Source: Epithemia pelagica
Lineage: Eukaryota > Bacillariophyta > Bacillariophyceae > Surirellales > Surirellaceae
DNA: 64,000 bases
Assembly: GCA_946965045.2 (NCBI GenBank)
Contig: OX337237.1
Coordinates: 2,294,001 to 2,358,000 of the forward strand
Reading direction: 5' to 3'
Shown piece after piece: positions 33,201-44,131 of the stretch. Position numbers and translations under genes: made by a program. Each line of letters opens with the position of its first letter. Position 1 is the first letter of the stretch. The notes beneath the pieces were generated by a model. The model ran no database searches. It worked only from the letters and a program-made list of their open reading frames with translations, and had not been told where the DNA came from.

Positions 33201-33833
33201 TCGTTGGACCAACAAGACATGATGTTCTTGGGAAATATTCAAACAAAAATGAACTTGTCCGCTGAAGAGGGAGAAAAGCTCCTACTTCAGTCGCAGAAGA
33301 AGGTGCTCTCCGAAGAAGTGAACGCCATTATGGACGACCCGACACCTGAGGCAATCAAGGCCTTCCGAGAACGATGCAATTCCATGGGTGTAGACATGAG
33401 CGAAGATGTAGGAATTTCCAAACAAAGATTAACACGTATGTTTGAATCCGAAATCACACCCGGCCTCAAGAGTGGGGCAATCACTGCTGGAGACGAAGAA
33501 AGCACGGAGTTACTGAGTGAGGTCCAAGATTCCATGGGATTGGAAGAAGAAGAATGCGACGCCATGTTAGAGACCTTGATTATGAGGTTGGCGAAGAACG
33601 CCATGGACCTGGTAAATGCCGAATTACTGCGTGGACGTGAAGAAAACGCTGTTGAGCTCATCAAGGAATTGGTATGCTATGCGCAATTCACGGATGGAGA
33701 ATTGAGTTTGACAGTGGAAGAATCCATGGCCAATCAAGTCGTGAACATTTATGAAGCCCTGGATTGGACCGATGTGGACTCAGAAGTCGTAGAAGTAGAC
33801 CTGAAATTGTTGCGTTTAGCAATGGGTCTATGA
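30298..33833 (+). CDS. TIC110: TIC110-like inner envelope translocon component
   Basis: Exons 30298-31563 and 31653-33833 (89-bp GTACGT...AG intron, phase 0) give 1,148 residues. The N-terminus is a signal peptide (residues 5-24) followed by DAFSVAP, close to the ASAFAP motif for diatom plastid import. A hydrophobic pair of segments (about 118-165, GIASIPISAVLGFGLVPSRRIVAHGVGAVLTGIAG) is the membrane anchor. The remaining 950 residues are all-helical with repeated LxGLxxxxA-type helices (for example LQGLLGITDMQAEIEARGAF), the TIC110 stromal scaffold. Land-plant TIC110 is about 1,000 residues, so length agrees. By homology it coordinates stromal chaperones during preprotein import. Confidence 0.85.
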
Positions 33834-33959
33834 TAGGATAAAACAGGATATAAACTTTAAAGAGATTATTTTTTTACATACTATGTACGACGTCCCCATC
33901 CTCTCTTTTTATAGTTTGTTTCATAGGATAAAGCTGGAGCACCCCATCGTAGAGGCGCA

Positions 33960-36935
33960 AACATGTTGTGGGGAAGGAAGTGCGAGAAGCAATGGTGGAC
34001 CGCTAGACACTTCGTGGTGTCAAAGAGTAGCTCCCAACGGCTCTTCCACGCTTGAAGTTTCTCATTTGACCAAGAAAGGCCGCCGCTTAGGAGTCGCCTT
34101 GGCTACCAACAAAATTAGCAGGAAAGCAGCACGGACCTTTTATCGGTCGATCTTTCTTCCGTCCATGACATACTCTCTTCCGAGTACCCATTTGTCTCCT
34201 AAAGAATGCCAAACTATCCACAAATCCTCGACGGGTCCAATTTTGAATTCCTTCGGCTTCCCTCGAAATTTTCCTCATGCGATGGCTTTTGCTCCTCAAG
34301 ATCTCGGGGGCGTCGGACTTACCCATCTTTGGGTGGAACAAGGCAGTCAACATCTCCATTCCATCTTGCTTCCGACTCTTCGTGGTCCTTCGCACATCCT
34401 ACGCAAGACGTTGGTCATACTCCTCAAATGGGCCCACCTTTATTCCGGCTTCATCTTCCATCCGTTGCAAGACGTCGATTTGCGCATTCCCTATCTCCCA
34501 AAAGGCTGGTTCCAGGTTACTCGCGACTTTCTTGCCGCCAGTAATGCACGGTTGGAATTTCCCGAGGACGACTTTCCTACCCCACGGCTGCTACGAACAG
34601 GCGACTCTAATTTGATGGAAACCGCATGCTGCGGTAAATGGACCCCGCGAGAACTTATGCATATCAACAATTGTAGATTGTTTCTGAAAGTCAGGTTCCT
34701 CTCCGAAATCTGCACTTTGATGGGCGACGAACTTTATGCACCATGTATCACAGGCGAATCACCCGCCTTGTCGCAACCCCTCCCCACAGAACTATGGCCC
34801 ATCCAACAATGTCCCGGTACAGCTCAATGGTTGTTGTTTCGTCGCTTTTTGCGTTACACGTACTGCCGCCACCAACGCACCAACAAACTCCAAGACACAC
34901 TCGGCAGCTGGCTTCCTACTTAAACCTCGCGGTTATGGCCAGCTACTACAACACCCAGAACGATCAAATCCTCATTCGTTGCCATGGTGAGTCCTTTCTC
35001 CGCTATCGGACTTCAGCCCGCGGCATCACGGCGCTCTATGACCGCACCATAGAAGTCCCTGTCTACCCGATACTCCACAAATTACCCGACAAATGCTTCC
35101 CCACTCGCGTGGATTGGCCTAGACGAATGTGCGCTGTCCCCCCCGTATTCGATTACGACGGACGGTATGATCCAGGGTCTCCCCCACCTGGCGTGCTCGA
35201 CCATTTTCAACATCAGCACCCCTATTTCGAAGATCTCGAGTTTGTGGCGTCGGAATCAGGACTTCAACAGCTCTTTGATGCTTTCAACACAACTGTCAAT
35301 CTCCCGGAGGTATATTTTGTCTGTGATGGCGGCTCCCGGCCCCCCACTGGCTCCTTTGGCTGGGTCATAGGTGATGAGCATGATGAATGGCTTAAAACCA
35401 ATGGGCCAGCCATGGGTTGGCCCATGTCGTCGTTCCGGGCTGAAGCGTGGTCCATCTGGAATTTATTAAGTTTTCTCTGTCATCTACTCAAGCATTATGG
35501 GTTCCACGGGAATCCGATACAGATCCTCACTCTCTACACCGACAGCCTCAGCTTCATACAACGGTTCAACGAACTCCGATCATACGGTGACCAGTGGTAT
35601 TCCTCTATCTTTATGAGGAAAGACATTGATCTCTTTACGGAAATTTTCGCTACCCTTCGTCAATTTCCCTACTACGTCCAATTCGAACATGTCCCCGGCC
35701 ACCAAGACACTGCGGTCAGTTACTACTTCTTATCCCGACCAGCGCAACTCAATGTCCAGGCCGACACAATGGCCACGGCAGCTTTGAACCGTCAACCTTA
35801 CGGCACAAGTCCAACGATTCCCCTTCTTCCTAACACCAAGGTCCGCCTTATCTCCATGGCGTATGGGCCTCATACGGGTGATGAACTTTCAACCTTGCGC
35901 AAATTATTCCCGGGCAAACGTCTTGCGGCGTACTTCCATCACAAATTCGAATGGACCGATACGACCCACAATCTCATTGACTGGGTTGCCTTCGAACAGG
36001 CTAATGCCAAAACCGACATCTCTCGCACATTCCTGTCCAAACTTCTGGCGGGATGGCTACCCACTAATTCGCGCCTGTCCCGATATGAACCTATTTCGGC
36101 TCAGTGCCCTTGTTGCCCGAGTGAAGAAACGCAAACACACCTTTACACGTGCCGAAGTTACCAGCCATGGCGAGATGAATTTCGCACGAAGATCGATGAA
36201 CAACTCCGACAACTCTACACGGAACCAAGCCTCCATACCCATATCCTCCAGTGTTTTGACCATATCCTACGTTCTCCGCCGTCTAGCACTCCCGAACCGT
36301 GCCAGGATGACGACCTGAATGATTATGGTGCAATGCTACTCTTTCGGGGATTTCTTCCGAAAGGTTGGAGCATCCATCAGACCGAATATTTAGCCGCCCA
36401 TCCCCATATTACCGACCAGAAACACCCACCTCCCCCGTGGGCACCAACTATGATCTCTCATCTTTGGAATGCCAGCAAAGACCTGTGGACGCGCAGGAAC
36501 CTGGTAGTCCACAAGCACCTTAATGCAGAAAGCCCCCACACCCGTCGGCGCGTCGAAAACATGATCCGTCAAATGTACCGCGAGGGCCAAACGCTCAATC
36601 ACATTGATCGCGCCCCGTTCGAACAACCCCTGTCGCAACGTCTCTCCTCTTCTACGGCCGAACTACAAGACTGGCTCATAGTTATGGGTCCGGTGGTTGC
36701 AGCGGGCCTCAAAAGACAATCCACTCAGCAACACCTCAATACACCAGACATACGCCGCTTCTACCCACAAATTGCCATCAGCCACTCCAAGAGGACACCA
36801 CGCCCGTCCCCTTCTCATCACCAAGATCAATGCATCCATACCCAACAAGACATTCGAGCTTACTTCCCGTTTATTCGTAAATCCCGCTCCCACTCTATCA
36901 CAAACACCACAGGGGACAACAACCACCCCTCCTAA
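33960..36935 (+). mobile_element. 5'-truncated LINE-like fragment: RT C-terminus, RNase H, zinc knuckle
   Basis: Two frames: 33883-34923 (the first about 45 residues are probably not element) and about 34920-36935. Part 1 has GRRLGVALATNKISRKAARTFYRSIFLPSMTYSLP and DLGGVGLTHLWVEQG, typical of the thumb region after a non-LTR RT; the catalytic core is missing. Part 2 has an RNase H domain (VCDGGSRPPTGSFGWV, FRAEAW, LYTDSLSF, VPGHQD, LNVQADTMA: all four acidic positions) and a CPCC..H..C cluster (CPCCPSEETQTHLYTC). A single-base frame change near 34920 separates them. It starts within about 150 bp of the TIC110 stop. No poly(A) tail or TSD found. Confidence 0.75.
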
Positions 36936-37560
36936 GGAATGTTCTCGATCTCAGCTCCTATGTCCCTTACTCGTCCTCCATTATTTCTTTATTTCCCCAA
37001 ACCCGTCGCTCCGGCCGCGGTAGACGATTCCTCCTAATGTATGCCACTAGATTCGGATAGTCTTTAAAACTAAGAATTCACTTATATATACGACCCGTCC
37101 TGTTGACGACGACACGACAGCACACAAGTCTAGGCTGGAGCCGACATGATCGGCATCGACACATAGGTAATGGAACATAGAACTCAACTGCGCGTACAAC
37201 GACATGAGATCAGTCCACTGCACACGGAGGATAAGGAACTGACTCAAGACCATGTTAGTGGAAAGGACGACGGAAAGGACGAATTAATGCATACTCATGT
37301 AGAGAGTTACAGAAGGACTAACGAACTATAGTCGCAGTGTATTATAACCGGCCATTGACAAGCCACATGATGTTTTCAGAAATTTGTAGCTTGTAATGTT
37401 ATACAGCAGTAGCAGTGCCGTTTGTCCGGTCGAAAAAGTGATGTGTTAAATGCAACAATGACTCAGTTGTAGAGTGCATGAAAAGTTTCGTGCTTGCTGT
37501 ATGAAGCTTTATCAATTTTCACCTCATCTTGTTCCAGTGTTTCTAGTGATGTACTCGTTC
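36936..37560. other. Untranslated tail of the LINE-like fragment and ABC-F 3' flank
   Basis: 625 bp with no coding evidence. The boundary between element and host sequence could not be placed. Confidence 0.45.
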
Positions 37561-40500
37561 TTACTTTGGTTGTAGGCGCTTGGCATTCTTGACGCCTTTG
37601 TCCTTACGAGTAACCATGCCAGCATCTTTGCTTCCTCCAAAGTTCTTCTTCTTTGCATTGGTACCACCGGCCTCTGCTTCCGAAATAATGGGTGCCGACT
37701 CAATTCTTTCCACTCCTGTGACATATCGTGCTTCAATCTTTTTCCGCACGTGTTCCGATTTTTCCATATAGAACTTGTAATCGCCTTGATATTTCACCAG
37801 TTGTTTCTCTTCAATGGCCACGATCGACGTTGCCACTTTGGAAATGAAGTATCGATCATGACTGACAACCATGACGGATCCTTGAAAGTGTTGCAATGCT
37901 TCTTCCAGCATTTCACAACTGGATATATCAAGATGGTTCGTTGGTTCGTCCAGAATGAGCAGATTGGCTGGTCTCAGCATCATGCAACACAAAGACAGCC
38001 GTGCCTTTTCTCCGCCACTCAAATATTCCACTTTCTTATCGACGCTATCACCCTTGAACAAGAATTGACCCAACAAAGCACGCAATTCATTGTATGATTG
38101 GCCACTGCTGGCACCTTGAATGGTTTCCAAAACGGTTTTGCTCAAATCGAGTACATCAGCCTGATTCTGTTCAAAGTAATTCATCACAACATTTTGGCCC
38201 ACCAGTTGGGCAGACCCTTCATCAGGAGTTTCACGTGCCGTGATCAATCGAAGCAGCGTACCTTTCCGAACATGGGCAAGAGCGGATAAACAAAACAGAC
38301 TCGTCAGGTCATAGTAATGATCATTTTGCAACAAGCAACAAGAACGACTTACTTTTACCAGCACCCTGTGAAAGGTCGACCAACAAGGCAAGTTAAACAA
38401 AACAAGACAGCAGACTGTTAGCAGGAACACTTCAATTAACCATACAAAGGCAAATGCGATACATACATTTGGTCCAACGACCGCAATGCGATCGCCTTTC
38501 TCGACAAAAAGATCAACATTCTCGAACAGGCGGTTTTGCGTAGTCTCGCTGCGGTAGGAATGAGACATGTGGTCGACAGTAGCAACTTCCGGACTCAACC
38601 GAGGTGCATCGGGAAACCGAAACTTGAAGGGTTTGCCCAAGAAAGGTGGCTTCTTAACGTAGTCATCACTCTTCATCAACTTCTGCAACTTATCTTCTCG
38701 TTGTTTCACAGCTTGTGGCTGTTTGGCACGGAATTTGTTGATCCACTGGCGTTCTTCCTTGATTTTCTTTTCTTGTGCATTGTAAGCTGCATGCCAGGAA
38801 TCCATTCGTGCTTTCTTGAGTTTCAGAAAGCGAGAATAGTTGCCATCATACTCCGTACAGATGCCTCCCTCAGCGTCGACAATCTTCGTACAAACCTGAT
38901 CCAAAAACTCACGATCATGACTGACAATGACCATAGGGATGGCCTGTTGACGCAAGAAGGCTTCCAACCATTCCACACTATCAAGATCCTGTACAATGGT
39001 ATGGACAACAGAATAAAACACGGAGATGAGAAAAGCCAGATGAATAGATTCCTTCGACTAAACAAAAGAACAAAGAAGAGAAAGCTCGATGTCAAATAAT
39101 CGAGGGACGGGCCTTTCGGAGCAAATACGTACCAAATGATTGGTCGGTTCATCCAGCAACAAAATGTTGGGATCTTTCAACAGCACTTTTCCAAGTCCTA
39201 TACGCATTTTCCAGCCACCCGAAAAGCTGGCCACCAAATCATCGGCTTCGTCATCCGTAAATCCCATGAGATCCATAACTTTTTGCACGCGACTTTCCAA
39301 GACATAGACTTCCTTGTTTTCTGCTTCATTTTGCAATTCTTGCATGCGATCCAAAATTTCTTGCATCTTTTCTTGAGCTTCTGCCGATTCATCCATGGTA
39401 TCCATTTGTGCTAAGGCATGTTCGGTATCCTTTAAATCTTGCAAGATCTGATTTTCCTCATCAAAGACGCTCAACATTTCTTCTCGTAGAGTGCGCGTCA
39501 AGACGAGCTCATCGACAAACTCCTGTCGCAACATGGCGACTCGAAGCGATTGGCTCGATTTGACCACATCGCCTACTGTAGGTTCCAACTCTCCAGCCAT
39601 GATGCGTAATTGTGTGGTCTTGCCGGCTCCATTGGCCCCGACCAAACCGATTCGATCGCCTGTTTGGACACCCCAAGTTACTTCATTCAGGACTTGTTGA
39701 TTGCGAAACGTGATACCAATCCCTTCCAGACGCAAACTCGTGTATCCTGGTTGTGTACTTTCCATAACACGAATTCGTGGGGGAGAACGTTCCTTGCGAA
39801 TCTTCTCTTCTAAAGTAGGTTTGCTAGTCGACTCGGCTGGTGCTTCCTCGGCGGCTGCTTCCACAGGTACAGCTGCGATTTCTGGTTCCGTTGCATCCAA
39901 AGGTGACGGCGATTCTCCTTCGCTATCGTCCCCGTCGACTACTGCCTCTTGCTGTTGTTTCTGTTGCATTTTCTCTTCCTTCTTCTTGCGTTTCTTTTCT
40001 TCCTTTTCTTTTTGTTTCTGTTCCTTCTTAATAAGTTCCTTCAATTCTTTTTTGCTTAATTTGGGCTTTTCTTCCTTATAAGGTGATTCTTCCTCACCGC
40101 TATCCAAAGCTTCCAGTGCCAAAGCTTTGGCCAACATTTGTTCTTTCTTGCTCAGTTTCTTGTTGTTGTTCTGATCGCTGCCATTGACATGCTGGTCATT
40201 GTCAGCAGAAGCTTCCATGGCGGCTTCATTTTCCAGAGCTTTGGCCAAAAGATCGTCCTTATTGTCGGCGGTTGCCGACGAAGCTTGCTTCTTTTGCTTC
40301 TTGGCCATTTCTTTGAGTTCTTTTTTACTAAGCTGTGGACTGTTGTCACCGTCGTCCGCAGAATCCATGAATTGTTCTTCCAAAGCCTCGAGAGCCTCCA
40401 AGGATGCCGAAGAGACTTTTTTCTTGGCCTTGGCCATGTACAAAACCATTGTCCGATCTGCTATCTCAGCTTCACTAGCGGCAAACGAGTTTCCATGGAA

Positions 40501-40608
40501 GGCCGGTCTCTGTCCCACCTGTCCCACGGAAAAGCCGTTCACCGAACATGGTGCAATCGTCGCGACAACGACGGCCAAGAGTAGAACCGTCGAACGCCGC
40601 CTAGTCAT
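37561..40608 (-). CDS. ABC-F ATPase, predicted plastid ribosome factor
   Basis: Four exons: 40608-39133, 38988-38467, 38365-38353 and 38261-37561; 903 residues. Introns are 144, 101 and 91 bp with GT-AG ends. Exon 3 is a 13-nt microexon that supplies GAGK and the first base of Ser in the second Walker A (GPN-GAGK-STLLRL). Residues 1-24 are a signal peptide followed by GFSVGQ, a plausible plastid cleavage site. A long Lys/Glu-rich region (to about 290) follows. ABC1 has GANGAGKTT, SFSGGWKMR and LLLDEPTNHL; the linker KARMDSWHAAY..QWINKFRAK is the P-site-tRNA-interacting type; ABC2 has LSGGEKARL and LILDEPTNHLD. No transmembrane domain. ABC-F proteins enter the ribosomal E site and relieve stalls. 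Confidence 0.92.
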
Positions 40609-41160
40609 TATTCTGTTGGTCAGTTGCTAGAGTCTTCCTGACACTCACGACGCGCCTTGTTTGAATTGGCAAATACCCAAATCGAGCGACAGTCACTCGT
40701 GGACCGGTTGTTGTTCGTTCTTCCACCCGCGTTGATGGAACCCAATGAATGGTCCTTGTCGAAAACGTAGGTGATGTTGTAGAACGACGTCCATTCACAA
40801 AAGACACTCCTTCCAATCCAACGTCAACCTCCCCCATCGCGAATCGCGATCGAGAGGCGGGTCGAACTAGGTGCGTGGTCGGAATGAAAACTATCCAGCG
40901 CTCAATTACACAAAATATGGTTACAATTCTAATTACAAAATATCCGTGAACTGCTTGGGAGTTTACCATGTCTGACGAAGAAATTAGCTGAGTTGACACG
41001 ACTGAATGGTCCGGGACTGACGCACGTCCTGTTCCCCAACAACTCTAACGATGTCCAAGAGACGAGAAAAGATGCGAAAGATGCGACCTCTCTAGAGTCA
41101 GTTCATAGGAAAGCCAGTGAAAAGGCTTCGACCAATCGAGAACAAGATAGATCCTCAAGA
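40609..41160. promoter_or_regulatory. Divergent promoter region between ABC-F and EF-P genes
   Basis: 552 bp between opposed start codons. An ORF reading into EF-P from 40993 is open but starts far upstream of the signal peptide and is probably leader. Both genes encode predicted plastid translation factors, so shared control is plausible. Confidence 0.45.
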
Positions 41161-42138
41161 ATGTTGCATAGATTACTTCCAATTCTCGCTGGACTTGTTC
41201 TTTTGGCCGTTCCCACTGCATTTGGATTTGCACCCCACCCTCGTTCACTTTCGGGAGTCAGTTCGACAACGTCGGCATCGACCACTTCATTGGCAGTCGC
41301 CATTGATACATCTGATATCAAGAATGGCCTGACTGTGGAAATCGATGGGGAACCCCACAAGGTAAGACAAGAAACTTCTTCCGATGCAAACACTGTCGTC
41401 GACCGAGTGCGCTCGTCACAATTAATTCCCAGTCGTTACTGATCCAGTCGTTGTCCTCTGTTTGAATCTTCTCTGCCTTCGGTCGTCCTGCCCTTTTGTG
41501 AACCACTCAATGGCATGCATTGCTTCTACCATCGATCTGATAACTGGCTACCCAATATGCGACTGCTAAATGGTGTCTTGTGGTACTGTTATCCATCGAT
41601 TTGCATGATTTGATCGTAATCCTATTTCCCTTTACAGGTGTTGGGTTTTTCGATCATGAAACAAGCCCGAGGTGCAGCCAAGACCACCATCAAATTCAAG
41701 AATTTGATGCGCGGCAACACCATTGAGAACACGTACCGAAGTGGAGAAAAGTTTGAAACGGCACAGATTGACAAATTTGATGCCCAATACACGTACGCCG
41801 AAGGCGAAACTTTTTTCTTTATGAATTCCGAAACGTTTGAAGAAGTGCCTGTGGCCACAAAGACTGTTGGCGACCGGGCCAAATGGTTGTCGGAAGGATC
41901 GTCCGTCACCTTGGTCCAATTCAAGGATTTGATCATTGAAGTCGTGGTACCATCGCCGGCTACCTACGAAGTTGTGGAAACGGAGCCCAATGTCAAGGGA
42001 AACACAGCACAGGGCTACACCAAACCAGCTACCTTGGACTGTGGCGCGGTCATTAATATTCCTGGATTCATTGAGCAGGGGACCAAAATCCGTGTCGATA
42101 CCGAAAAGGGAGAATATCTCGACCGTGTCAATTCGTAA
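41161..42138 (+). CDS. efp: Plastid-type elongation factor P
   Basis: Exons 41161-41361 and 41638-42138 (276-bp intron, phase 0) give 233 residues. I chose the ATG at 41161 because it begins a signal peptide (MLHRLLPILAGLVLLAVPTA) followed by FGFAP, a clear plastid cleavage motif; the frame is open upstream. Mature EF-P starts near DTSDIKNGLTVEIDGEPHK. Domains I, II (GETFFFMNSETFEEV) and III (VKGNTAQGYTKPATLDCGAVINIPGFI...DTEKGEYLDRV) are complete. The domain I tip, normally KPGKG with a modified Lys, reads KQARGAA (residues 75-81), with Arg78 in the modified position. EF-P promotes peptide bond formation at polyproline stalls. Confidence 0.93.
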
Positions 42139-42706
42139 ATCAAGGAAAGCACAACGCGTAAACTAGCGAAAACTATCTGGAGATACCTGGACTAATCCTG
42201 ACCAAGCAATCCATCTTCGTTGGTACTGTTTCCAATCATAAGTCAGTTTTTCGATTCATGCGAATGCAGCACTCAAGTAGAGATACTCCTATATCCGTAT
42301 AGCCTTCATTCTCATTCAGATACACCGTAAACCTAATTTCACATGGGAGACATGATAATCGACGGAAATTCATCACCATAAAAGAAGCGTATTGGATTTC
42401 CCATCCCCGCTACTCCTAGCTAGAGAGGAGTATTCCTCTCTACAGCTAGAACTAGAGGAAAAGGAAATATTTGGTAGTTTGGGTAGCTAAGTTGTCATTG
42501 CGAGACAGCTCCAATCCTTCCTCGCAAAACCGTTATTGTACTTATGACAAGACATTCACACGACATCTGCCCCGCGTATGCAGGCTCACTAATGGACTTT
42601 TTCATTGCAGTGCGGCAAGAATCAACAAGCCAACGTTGGGTCAACGATAACAAGGCAACTGTAACCCAAGAAGGGAGAAACCAATCTCCAAGACAGATCA
42701 AACACC
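42139..42706. other. Intergenic with a strong hairpin at 42422-42443
   Basis: No gene seen. The hairpin TAGAGAGGA-GTAT-TCCTCTCTA has perfect 9-base arms and can be extended by CTAGC/AGCTAG flanks. It lies about 285 bp past the EF-P stop. Function unknown. Confidence 0.5.
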
Positions 42707-43162
42707 ATGAAGCTCCGACAAAAGCTTGAAATCCTAATTCTAATTCTTCTGGCCATCTTCTGTGTACGTAATGATCATTTTTCTCTGGGATCGGTCGGTT
42801 TTATAGAGGAATGATTTCAGTCGGGTCTCACCTTCCGTTTTCTCCTTTGGTTTCATTGCAATTGGTGGCGGTTGTGATGGATATTGTTCGATAATTACTA
42901 TCTGTTGAAATTCAGTTTGCTACATACCATGAAGGGTCAACCATGTGGTTGCAATGGCTTGCGTTGCTCAGCATTGTAGCCTTCATGCTTGTATTTGATA
43001 TGTCCTTTACAAACGAGTCCAGCTTTATGTTTGATCCGGATGCCGAGAACTGGCGACGCAAAACGGTATGTTTTTCACGGGAATGGTAGTGGAAAGCTCA
43101 TTAGGCTCTATCCTCATTCTCTGTACTTGCTTTCTTTCTTACAGGAGGCCGCGAATGCCTAA
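42707..43162 (+). CDS. Small two-span membrane protein, 74 residues, three exons
   Basis: No single long ORF reveals this gene. Exon 1 is 42707-42763 (MKLRQKLEILILILLAIFC), exon 2 is 42916-43065, and exon 3 is 43145-43162 (EAANA and stop). Introns are 152 bp (GTACGT..TTCAG) and 79 bp (GTATGT..TTACAG), both phase 0. The product has a first hydrophobic stretch at residues 8-21, a short loop (TYHEGST) and a second at about residues 29-46 (MWLQWLALLSIVAFMLVF), then a polar tail (MFDPDAENWRRK). Good splice sites, phase agreement at both joins and sensible protein character support it. I do not recognise a family. Confidence 0.7.
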
Positions 43163-43312
43163 ACATAAGGCAACGACCAATTCGAACGGAGAAATGTATC
43201 TAAAAGGATGTGATCCATGTACGATCTAGCTCAGTCTGGCGACGAGTTAGCCACTCTACCTTATCATTATTCTATGAAAACCAATAGACGACGAATTATT
43301 ATCAATCCAACA

Positions 43313-44131
43313 TTAAGCTAATTTCGAATCACATCGAAGTTTCACTGTGCGTGGTCCTTGTCTGGCACGTTGATAAGAAGCGAGGTTATTGCTTCCAATG
43401 TTTGAACGTCCATCGTGTGTTCCAACACTCGGTGTTGGTACTGTCCTTTGGCGCTGATGTTGTAGTCTTTGCTGGTGCAACTGTCCGAGGAGCGAGTTGA
43501 CTTGTTGGTAACCATGGTACTCTTGCTGGACATCTGCATGTACATGATGTTGCTTCTGTTGAGACTGCAATGCATGATCAACAGAGACAACGGTGTGTTG
43601 CGGATTCGATATTGTTCCGTTTGGAGCAGTATTGGAATGAAATTCCTCATTTGTCACCGATCGTGCCAGCGCCATTTTGTGTTGCCTTTTGTCATTCTCC
43701 GGACATTGAAAACTGTGAGAACTCATATCCGTGATTGTATGGTGGAGTACAGAAGGATTTGGATGGGTGTCGATATGTGGGGAGACTTTCATCCGTTTCC
43801 ATGCCCGTGAGCAGTCGTCATCGTGATCAGTAGGCAAGTTAGGAAGGTTCTCGTTCGTGCATGTTGAAACGGCGATCAATGGTCGTTTTGTCTGTGATGT
43901 GGCAAGCCATTGCGTATTCAGATGTGCTTCTTCTTGGTGAGGGTGCGCATATTGGTGGTTGTACAAAGACTGGTCTTCCATAGGAGCATGCGAACCATGC
44001 TTCCAAGAAGAAGTTGCCGGAACACCACTGAATGAGGAACCATATTGAGCGCCGCTTCCAGAATCCGACATAGTGGTGCTCATGCGGTAATAATGATTAT
44101 GCCGTTGATGTTGTGCCTGATGAGTGGGCAT
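43313..44131 (-). CDS. His/Gln-rich low-complexity protein, function unknown
   Basis: 272 residues from the ATG at 44131 to the stop at 43313, single exon. The composition is rich in His, Gln and Ser (for example QSQQKQHHVHADVQQEYHGYQQ near residue 195). A basic motif RAWKRMKVSP at about residue 110 could be a nuclear localisation signal. No fold is recognised. Low-complexity His/Gln-rich regions occur in diatom nuclear regulators, but nothing here proves a DNA-binding role. It converges with the small membrane protein gene 150 bp away. Transcript evidence would decide whether it is real; length without stops and ATG context are the only support. Confidence 0.5.
   Translation of the reverse strand: MPTHQAQHQRHNHYYRMSTTMSDSGSGAQYGSSFSGVPATSSWKHGSHAPMEDQSLYNHQYAHPHQEEAHLNTQWLATSQTKRPLIAVSTCTNENLPNLPTDHDDDCSRAWKRMKVSPHIDTHPNPSVLHHTITDMSSHSFQCPENDKRQHKMALARSVTNEEFHSNTAPNGTISNPQHTVVSVDHALQSQQKQHHVHADVQQEYHGYQQVNSLLGQLHQQRLQHQRQRTVPTPSVGTHDGRSNIGSNNLASYQRARQGPRTVKLRCDSKLA

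Noticed and set aside
40993-41160. N-terminal extension of EF-P from an ATG at 40993
   Set aside because: It would place 56 polar residues before the signal peptide and prevent plastid targeting; the ATG at 41161 fits better.
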